Source: Methanosaeta sp. UBA80
GTDB taxonomy: Archaea; Halobacteriota; Methanosarcinia; Methanotrichales; Methanotrichaceae
NCBI GenBank assembly: GCA_002505805.1
Contig: DAWB01000143.1
Location: 1 to 10,903, forward strand
DNA: 10,903 nt
Direction: 5' to 3'
The notes beneath the pieces were generated by a model. It was given only the letters and a program-made list of their open reading frames with translations. It was not told the DNA's origin and ran no database searches. How positions within the stretch are numbered: the first letter of the stretch is position 1; every line of letters starts with the position of its first letter. Both the position numbers and the translations under genes were made by a program. Below are positions 6,124-10,903 of the stretch, piece by piece.

Positions 6124-8418
6124 TTATCCAACGGCAGAATTTCTCTTATTATGTCTCTTCCGCCTGGCACCGGTCGTGGCCTCACGCCTGATCTCCGCCC
6201 GGATCATGAGCACCACCAGAACGGTGAAGGTGGTGAGAAGAGCGAAGACCACTGACAGGACTGTCACCAGCCCGAAATTGCTGATTATATTGAAGGGCGA
6301 AGCCACCAGAGCGGCAAATCCGCAAAATACGGTCATTCCCGAAGCCAGTAGGGCTGAGCCTATGCGGTTCACAGTGATCTTCATCGCCTCGTGGGGATTG
6401 CCGGCATTTTTTAGCTCCTCATAAAAGCGTTCCATCATCAATATGGCATACTCGGAACCTACTCCCAGGACTAAAGCGCCCAGCGTGGCGGTGAGGGGAG
6501 TATACTTCAATCCGCCATAATACATGACCAGCCCCATCCAGCCGATCACCACCAGCATGGGCAGCACCACAAGCAGGGCCTTGACCATATCCCGGTAAAT
6601 GATGAGAAGCAGCATAAATATGAATATCAATCCAAGGATGGTCATCTCCAGCCTGCCTTCAGCTAATGCACTTTTAACTGAATTATTGAGCACAATATCT
6701 CCGGTATCCACAACGAAGACATCAGGAGGCGGGGTCATCCAGGCCATATCCTTCTCTAGCTCGACAACAAGCCTGGCAATTCCCTCCGTTCCCAGGGTGG
6801 TTTGGGAGTTGCCGATGTTTACGTCGATGTTGGCAGTATTGTGGCCGCTCAGATAAGTCCTCTGAATCGCCAGAGGCAGAGCAGATACTATCAGCCGAAC
6901 TCTATCTGGATCCTCGGGTATCTCGCCGCCGTTAGCTTCCTTGATGTAGGTTGCTATGCTCGTGGCGCTGACCACCGAGTCTCTGGATCGGATCATATAG
7001 CCGGCGAAATCATCCATCCACTTGAGGATCTCCGGATTTGTGATATCTTCCGCCTGAACGATGTATTTGATGGAGTCCGTTCCGCCAAAGATGCTCTTCA
7101 TGTGATCCAGATTGACCAGAGGCGGAAGGTCTTGAGGGATGAAATTCTTTTGATCGGCATCAACCTGGACCATGGTATCGGTGAAATTTCCTATGAGTCC
7201 AAGGGCCAATGCCACGACCAGAACCGCCCGCCATCTTTGCACCACAATAGTGGCGGTCTTCTCCAGGTGGCTGCCGATGGAAGAGGTATCTGCCCCAACG
7301 TCTTTTCCACCCTTGCTCCGGGGCCATCTCTTCTCCGCGGCATAGAGAACGGTCATGTTGACGAAGAGAGCGGATAGATAGCACATGACCAGGCCAATGA
7401 TGCAGGTCCTGCCGAAGTCCTTGATCATGGGCACAGGGGAGCTGAGCAGGGAGAGAAAGCCGGCTTCGGTAACCAGCAAGGCGATGATTACCGGCAAGGC
7501 CACATTGTTTACGGTATTGACCGCAGCGTCAAAGGGACCGAGGCCACCAGTGCTCTCCTCGTGCATCCGGTTATGAAACTGAATGGCATAGTCTATTCCG
7601 ATTCCTATGAGAACCGGAAAGGCAGCAAAAGAGACCATGGTCATGGGTATATGCAGCAGACCCATGGCTCCAAATGTCCAGATTATTCCTAAAAGGACAA
7701 TTGGTATGGGAAGAAGCGACCATCTGACATGCCGGAAGACCAGGAGAAGGGCAAAGACCATCAGCAATGCCGCCAGGGCAAATACCTTCCCATTGCTCTT
7801 ATTCATCTCCTCAACTATTGCTGCCTGAAAGGCGGGATCTCCGGTGATGGTCATGCCGTAGTCCGGTGGAAATTTTGCATACTTTATGGCCTCATCCGTC
7901 TCGGACAGGAGTTCATTTCTCTGGGCATCGTTAAGGGTGGTGGGCATGCCTACAATCATCCGGGCATGGCTGCGATCGGCCATAACTGAACTGAGCTGAT
8001 AGGGACTGGCTGTGGATAGAATCTCATCTATCCTCGTTTGGGACGGTATCTCTCTTATGCCTCTGCTCTTAAACTCCATATCGGCTACCAGATCGGCCAG
8101 GCTTTGCACGCTGATGACATTATGGACCTGCTTTATATGATCGGATAGACGCAGGCCGGCTCGGAGAGCCTCTTCTTGAGCCACGTCGTCTGCTTCCATT
8201 AAAATTACTATGGTGTCAGTGCCGAAATTTTCCTCGTAGAGGTGACTGAATATCTGATATAGAAGTGAGTCTTTTTCCACCATGCTCTCTGTGGTCATGC
8301 CCTGGCTTTCTACCTTCTGGGCATAATGAATGGAGCCAATAGTCAGAAGCAATGCTGCTGCTATTATTATTGCAGGATTATTTGCGATCCATACACCAAG
8401 TTTCTGCCATCCGGTCAT
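6124..8418 (-). CDS. RND superfamily exporter, HAE3/MMPL type
   Basis: A 764-residue protein with the duplicated RND plan. TM1 (residues 12-30) is followed by an extracytoplasmic loop to about 210, then a five-helix bundle (211-360). TM7 near 398-415 leads to a second loop to about 590, then a second bundle (591-740) and a basic tail. TM4 carries GIGIDYAIQF with D276-Y277 and TM10 carries GVGSEYAILM with E656-Y657, the paired acidic-Tyr positions used for proton relay in MmpL-type transporters; glutamate replaces aspartate in the second half. Length is far below HAE1 pumps (about 1,000 residues) and suits the archaeal HAE3 group, which exports hydrophobic or lipid-like compounds. The cargo is unknown. 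It is the first gene of a minus-strand operon. ATG at 8418 has only a distant AAGG. Confidence 0.88.
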   Translation of the reverse strand: MTGWQKLGVWIANNPAIIIAAALLLTIGSIHYAQKVESQGMTTESMVEKDSLLYQIFSHLYEENFGTDTIVILMEADDVAQEEALRAGLRLSDHIKQVHNVISVQSLADLVADMEFKSRGIREIPSQTRIDEILSTASPYQLSSVMADRSHARMIVGMPTTLNDAQRNELLSETDEAIKYAKFPPDYGMTITGDPAFQAAIVEEMNKSNGKVFALAALLMVFALLLVFRHVRWSLLPIPIVLLGIIWTFGAMGLLHIPMTMVSFAAFPVLIGIGIDYAIQFHNRMHEESTGGLGPFDAAVNTVNNVALPVIIALLVTEAGFLSLLSSPVPMIKDFGRTCIIGLVMCYLSALFVNMTVLYAAEKRWPRSKGGKDVGADTSSIGSHLEKTATIVVQRWRAVLVVALALGLIGNFTDTMVQVDADQKNFIPQDLPPLVNLDHMKSIFGGTDSIKYIVQAEDITNPEILKWMDDFAGYMIRSRDSVVSATSIATYIKEANGGEIPEDPDRVRLIVSALPLAIQRTYLSGHNTANIDVNIGNSQTTLGTEGIARLVVELEKDMAWMTPPPDVFVVDTGDIVLNNSVKSALAEGRLEMTILGLIFIFMLLLIIYRDMVKALLVVLPMLVVIGWMGLVMYYGGLKYTPLTATLGALVLGVGSEYAILMMERFYEELKNAGNPHEAMKITVNRIGSALLASGMTVFCGFAALVASPFNIISNFGLVTVLSVVFALLTTFTVLVVLMIRAEIRREATTGARRKRHNKRNSAVG

Positions 8419-8490
8419 GGATTAGATGCCTTCTACTCAGATTTATGATAAGAGGAGCCGCATATTGCCTAAAATTCGCCTTACCTCAGA

Positions 8491-8500
8491 TTTAAAATAA
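8491..8500 (-). promoter_or_regulatory. TATA-like box for the RND operon
   Basis: Minus strand reads TTATTTTAAA, 73-82 bases upstream of the transporter ATG. Transcription starting about 25 bases on would give a 45-55 base leader. A second candidate, TTATTTATCC, lies around 8512-8521. Sequence and distance are the only support. Confidence 0.35.
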
Positions 8501-8535
8501 TCGCTTTTCAAGGATAAATAACTTTTTCTTCAACT

Positions 8536-8655
8536 TCAGGGGCTAAGCCGCTGACGGAATTTGCCGTTGGCATCGGCAAAGAGCATATCTATGAAGGGAC
8601 CAAAGTCCATCATGGCTTGTCCGCGTCTCATCTTCATCACAGTGAATGCTACCAT
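8536..8655 (-). other. Doubtful 39-codon ORF
   Basis: An ATG-initiated frame encodes 39 residues including MKMRRGQAMMDFGPFID and ending KFRQRLSP. There is no clear Shine-Dalgarno, and an in-frame TGA lies shortly upstream. I do not recognise the sequence. It could be a remnant of a longer gene, a leader for the minus-strand operon, or chance. The perfect hairpin at 8560-8580 falls inside it. Confidence 0.25.
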
Positions 8656-8683
8656 GACCTTGAACCTAGAATATCAGAAGATC

Positions 8684-8698
8684 CATCGATAATCGATG
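8684..8698. promoter_or_regulatory. Perfect 15-base palindrome, possible operator
   Basis: CATCGAT-A-ATCGATG is a perfect inverted repeat with a one-base centre. It lies in the intergenic gap, about 60 bases upstream of the TTTAAA box of the plus-strand locus, a place where a dimeric regulator could bind. No regulator gene is nearby. Confidence 0.35.
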
Positions 8699-8756
8699 AG
8701 AAGAAATGCAGTTGACGCCAAAAGATGCATGAAGGATTTTAATGAGACAAGCTAGA

Positions 8757-8762
8757 TTTAAA
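8757..8762 (+). promoter_or_regulatory. TATA-like box for the leader ORF and secreted protein
   Basis: GATTTAAAG with the core TTTAAA at 8757-8762 is centred about 23 bases before the ATG at 8782. Archaeal transcription usually begins 22-27 bases after the box, so the transcript may start at or very near that ATG, giving a leaderless or nearly leaderless mRNA. Confidence 0.45.
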
Positions 8763-8781
8763 GAAATCGCGGGGTATGTAA

Positions 8782-8880
8782 ATGCCAGAGATTCAGGACT
8801 CTACAGCAGCGATCATCGACCATAAGCTTGACATAGAAAATAGATCAATAGCCAATCCAAGGAGGAATCACCATATCTAA
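8782..8880 (+). CDS. Short leader ORF overlapping the secreted-protein gene
   Basis: A 32-codon frame starts with ATG at 8782, just downstream of the TTTAAA box, and stops with TAA at 8878-8880. It encodes MPEIQDSTAAIIDHKL and a basic end RRNHHI. Its last codons contain the AAGGAGG site (8859-8865) of the next gene, and its stop overlaps that gene's presumed ATA start by eight bases. The geometry suggests a leader whose translation delivers ribosomes to, or opens, the downstream start. The peptide itself resembles nothing I know, so it may matter only as a translated leader. A small free-standing protein or a chance ORF cannot be excluded. Confidence 0.4.
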   Translation: MPEIQDSTAAIIDHKLDIENRSIANPRRNHHI

Positions 8881-9286
8881 AAAGACCAGGAATGCGCTGT
8901 GGTTTCTATTAATTGCATCGCTGCCTTTCGTTTTATTATCCGGCGTAGAGGCCCAGGCGGGAATCTATCCCAGTTATTATGGCCCCTATGCTCCCAATCC
9001 CACCGGACAGCAGGAGTACTGCGAGAATATGATGGACCCCGGGACCTATAATGTACTATGGGCTCATGGTCCGCAGCAAAATTGGGACTGGCAGTATCTG
9101 GACGAACCTCTGGAAATGGAGGCGGACATAAAATATGTAGTAACTTACGACTCCTTCGGCGATATTTCTATAGATGAGATAGAGGATTCCAGTCTGACCG
9201 GATTTACAAAGCTCTGCTGCAGAAATCAGGGACCGGATGAGCTGGCCCTGAGCCTGGAACCATCATCTGATTCAGGCGATGAATGA
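8873..9286 (+). CDS. Secreted hypothetical protein, apparent ATA start
   Basis: The frame opens after a stop at 8849-8851. A full AAGGAGG Shine-Dalgarno at 8859-8865 is followed, seven bases later, by ATA-TCT-AAA-AAG, which would read (M)SKKTRNALWFLLIASLPF and complete a textbook signal peptide: basic start, hydrophobic core to LLSGVEA, then cleavage before QAGIYPSYY. The mature part of about 110 residues is rich in Tyr, Pro and Asp/Glu with three cysteines (YCEN and CC), and ends in an acidic tail SSDSGDE. No ATG, GTG or TTG exists between the stop and ATG 9029; starting there would remove the signal peptide and the first cysteine. Either ATA is used as a rare start, perhaps by coupling from the leader ORF, or the start was lost by one G-to-A change. 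The family is unknown to me. Confidence 0.65.
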   Translation: MSKKTRNALWFLLIASLPFVLLSGVEAQAGIYPSYYGPYAPNPTGQQEYCENMMDPGTYNVLWAHGPQQNWDWQYLDEPLEMEADIKYVVTYDSFGDISIDEIEDSSLTGFTKLCCRNQGPDELALSLEPSSDSGDE

Positions 9287-9327
9287 ACGGGAACAGCGCC
9301 GGATCAGGCGACAATATCCCTGAATAG

Positions 9328-9346
9328 ATGAATAATCGGGATTCAT
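9328..9346. terminator. Small inverted repeat between convergent genes
   Basis: ATGAAT and ATTCAT flank AATCGGG in the 66-base gap between the secreted-protein gene and hisC, which face each other. The stem is only six base pairs and AT-rich, with no strong T-run beyond it, so a terminator role is a weak guess. Confidence 0.2.
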
Positions 9347-9352
9347 TCTCTA

Positions 9353-10423
9353 TCAATCTTTTTTCCCGTCCAGAATCTCCAGGGCCTCCAGGAAACTATC
9401 GTTCTCCTCCCGCCGGCCTACTGTGACCCGCAGGCATCTTTCCCCGCAACCATGGAAAGAGCTGCAGTCCCGGACGATTATCCCCCGGCAGAGCAGCTGC
9501 TCGGCTAAGGCCTTTGATTTGTGGCGGGTTTTCAAAAAAAGGAAATTGGCCCGGGAGGGCAGGGCGCAGGGCAGCTTCTCCCTCATCCTCTCCCGCTCAG
9601 AGACTATTCTTCTTACACATTCTTTCATCCACTCCAGATCTGCCAGAGCGGCGGTGCCGGCGGCCAGAGATGGGCTGCTGATGCTGAACATGGGAGCCAC
9701 GCGCCGGTACTGCTCTGCAATCCAGGGAGGAGCGATGGCATAGCCCAGGCGCATTCCGGCTAGGCCGAAGGCCTTGGATAGGGTTCTGCCCACCACCAGG
9801 TTCTGGTACTCCCTCACCAGCCCTGCCAGGCTTTTTCCGGCGAATTCAATATAGGCCTCATCCAGGAAGACTATGGCATCCGTTTCCTCCAGCACGGACC
9901 GGACGCTATCCTCAGAGAGGACCTCTCCGGTAGGGTTGTTGGGCGAGCAGAGGAAGACCATCTTCAAGCCTGGGAGATGCGGGTGCAGGGCAAAGCTTTC
10001 CGCACGCGTCTGATATTCCGGCCTGGCACCGCAAAGCCCCGCCGCCAGGGCATAGTAATTGTAGGTGGGCACGGGGATGAGGGCCCTGTCACCCCGCCCC
10101 AGAAAGATGCGGCAGATGGTGCTGATGATCTCATCCATGCCCGCTCCCGCAACCAGCCACTCCGGCGAAAAACCGGTATAGCCGGCCAGAGCCTCCAGAA
10201 AGGGGCGAGAGTCGGGGTACCGGTGAAACGGCCCCTCCTGCAGAGCCGCTCCTACGGCAGGGCTGGGCCCATAGGGATTCTCGTTGCGGCTGAGAACAAT
10301 CAGATCCTTCAGGGGCATGCCCAGCCGCATGGCTGCCTGGTGGAGATCGGGTCCTGCCTCGTCCTCATCCAGATGGGATAGAAAGGCAAGTACATTCTTG
10401 GCGAAATCTGCCTGCTCTCTCAC
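9353..10423 (-). CDS. hisC: Histidinol-phosphate aminotransferase
   Basis: A 356-residue class-II/fold-type I PLP aminotransferase of the HisC group, converting imidazole acetol-phosphate and glutamate to histidinol-phosphate and 2-oxoglutarate in histidine biosynthesis in the cytoplasm. The diagnostic features are NENPYGPSP (47-55), HRYPD (67-71), the glycine-rich GAGMDEII (93-100), CSPNNPTGE (159-167), LDEAYIEFAG (187-196) and RTLSKAFGLAGMRLGY (213-228), with K217 as the PLP-binding lysine; GRR(E) near 336 fits the C-terminal substrate-binding arginine. Length is normal. The start is GTG, with AGGGA about eight bases upstream. It stands alone, without other his genes in view, and is divergent from mtd with 93 bases between the starts. 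Related aminotransferases such as CobD are possible but fit less well. Confidence 0.88.
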   Translation of the reverse strand: MREQADFAKNVLAFLSHLDEDEAGPDLHQAAMRLGMPLKDLIVLSRNENPYGPSPAVGAALQEGPFHRYPDSRPFLEALAGYTGFSPEWLVAGAGMDEIISTICRIFLGRGDRALIPVPTYNYYALAAGLCGARPEYQTRAESFALHPHLPGLKMVFLCSPNNPTGEVLSEDSVRSVLEETDAIVFLDEAYIEFAGKSLAGLVREYQNLVVGRTLSKAFGLAGMRLGYAIAPPWIAEQYRRVAPMFSISSPSLAAGTAALADLEWMKECVRRIVSERERMREKLPCALPSRANFLFLKTRHKSKALAEQLLCRGIIVRDCSSFHGCGERCLRVTVGRREENDSFLEALEILDGKKD

Positions 10424-10486
10424 AGATATTTCCCTGAAGGCTATGGTATTTATTCATTGGCCGGACGATTCCAGTCCATCAAAATC

Positions 10487-10494
10487 CTTTTATC
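10487..10494 (+). promoter_or_regulatory. TATA-like box for mtd
   Basis: CTTTTATC is centred about 26 bases before the mtd ATG at 10517. No Shine-Dalgarno precedes that ATG, so a leaderless mtd transcript is plausible. An alternative box, GGTATTTATT at 10445-10454, would give a longer leader and lies nearer the hisC start. Confidence 0.35.
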
Positions 10495-10516
10495 GCTTCC
10501 GATGCGATCCTCGGGC

Positions 10517-10903
10517 ATGTTCAAGATCGGCCTTGTCAAGCTAGGAAATATAGCCACATCCACGGTCATCGATCTGGCCCTGGATGAGATCGCTGAGCGC
10601 TCCGACATCGAGTTCAAGATCATCAGCTTCGGCCCCAAGATGACCCGAAAGGAGGGCGAGGCCTCAGAGGAGCTGAAGGCCTGGGCTCCAGAGCTGGTGG
10701 TCATCTGCAGCCCCAATGCCGCCACGCCCGGCCCCACAGCAGCCCGGGAGAAGTTCAAGGGGCTGCCCACCATCGTCATCTCCGACGGCCCGGCCAAGAA
10801 GGAGGCCCGCGATGCCCTGGCTGGGGAGGGCTACGGCTATATCATCCTGCCCATGGACCCGCTCATCGGAGCCAAGCGCGAGTTCCTCGACCCGGCGGAG
10901 ATG
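10517..10903 (+). CDS. mtd: F420-dependent methylene-tetrahydromethanopterin dehydrogenase, 5' part
   Basis: The first 129 residues are present and run off the right edge; the full family length is about 275-280. The start MFKIGLVKLGNIATS matches the Mtd N-terminus (usually M-hydrophobic-K-hydrophobic-G-hydrophobic-hydrophobic-KLGNIG-S), followed by VIDLALDEIAERSDI, SFGPKMTRKE, NAATPGPTAARE, PTIVISDGPAKK and DPLIGAKREFLDPAEM. The enzyme reversibly oxidises methylene-tetrahydromethanopterin (or the sarcinapterin form) to the methenyl form with coenzyme F420, in the C1 branch of methanogenesis, in the cytoplasm. I chose the ATG at 10517 by family N-terminus; an in-frame ATG five codons earlier (10502) would add MRSSG and also lacks a ribosome site. 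This gene is the firmest taxonomic marker in the window. Confidence 0.93.
   Translation, partial: MFKIGLVKLGNIATSTVIDLALDEIAERSDIEFKIISFGPKMTRKEGEASEELKAWAPELVVICSPNAATPGPTAAREKFKGLPTIVISDGPAKKEARDALAGEGYGYIILPMDPLIGAKREFLDPAEM

Larger units (their letters stand above)
8419..8781. other. Intergenic region between the RND operon and the secreted-protein locus
   Basis: This 363-base stretch holds no recognised gene. It contains a TTTAAAATAA box (8491-8500) that could serve the minus-strand operon with a leader of about 50 bases, a perfect hairpin TTTGCCG/CGGCAAA (8560-8566 and 8574-8580), a doubtful 39-codon minus-strand ORF, a perfect 15-base palindrome at 8684-8698, and a TTTAAA box at 8757-8762 for the plus-strand locus. 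Confidence 0.5.

Noticed and set aside
6802..7377. Plus-strand open frame of 191 codons inside the RND transporter gene
   Set aside because: The transporter frame is unbroken with conserved motifs throughout; the opposite frame shows no family features.
9977..10381. Plus-strand open frame of 134 codons opposite hisC
   Set aside because: It mirrors the hisC coding strand and encodes low-complexity Arg/Gly/Pro-rich sequence.
10450..10797. Minus-strand open frame opposite mtd
   Set aside because: mtd is strongly recognisable on the plus strand; the antisense frame is a shadow.

Overview
The window reads as chromosomal DNA of a methanogenic archaeon, most likely in the Methanothrix/Methanosarcina neighbourhood. 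The strongest sign is the start of mtd, the F420-dependent methylene-tetrahydromethanopterin dehydrogenase gene, at the right edge. AT-rich archaeal TATA-like boxes, frequent weak or absent Shine-Dalgarno sites (consistent with leaderless starts), and a large RND exporter next to a COG1361-type surface protein agree with this. The genus is an inference from general resemblance, not a computed placement.

Layout. (1) Positions 1-1450 are a toxin-antitoxin patch: a small acidic protein overlapping a MazF/PemK-like toxin (+), a convergent DUF4258-like protein with a YgiT-type zinc-finger partner (-), and a truncated, frameshifted MNT-type nucleotidyltransferase remnant (+). (2) 1493-3574: a membrane-anchored or secreted ADGF-like adenosine deaminase, followed in the same frame, just past its stop, by the orphan C-terminal end of an M20/PepV-type dipeptidase. 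(3) 3575-3799: intergenic DNA with a dyad and short AATTGA repeats. (4) 8418-3800 (-): a probable four-gene envelope operon in the order HAE3-type RND transporter, COG1361-like exported and anchored protein, RDD-family membrane protein, and a five-helix membrane protein with VIT/CCC1-like topology. (5) 8419-9286: a 360-base gap holding palindromes and one doubtful small ORF, then a short leader ORF overlapping a secreted protein gene whose only well-placed start codon is ATA. (6) 9353-10423 (-): hisC with a GTG start, divergent from mtd, which runs off the right edge.

Functionally the window mixes core metabolism (histidine biosynthesis, methanogenesis C1 pathway) with accessory material. The observations that stand out are the ATA-initiated signal-peptide protein coupled to a 32-codon leader ORF, the envelope export operon, and the gene-decay scars (MNT remnant, dipeptidase remnant) beside apparently intact toxin-antitoxin pairs. 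No CRISPR array, insertion sequence, tRNA or rRNA was seen.
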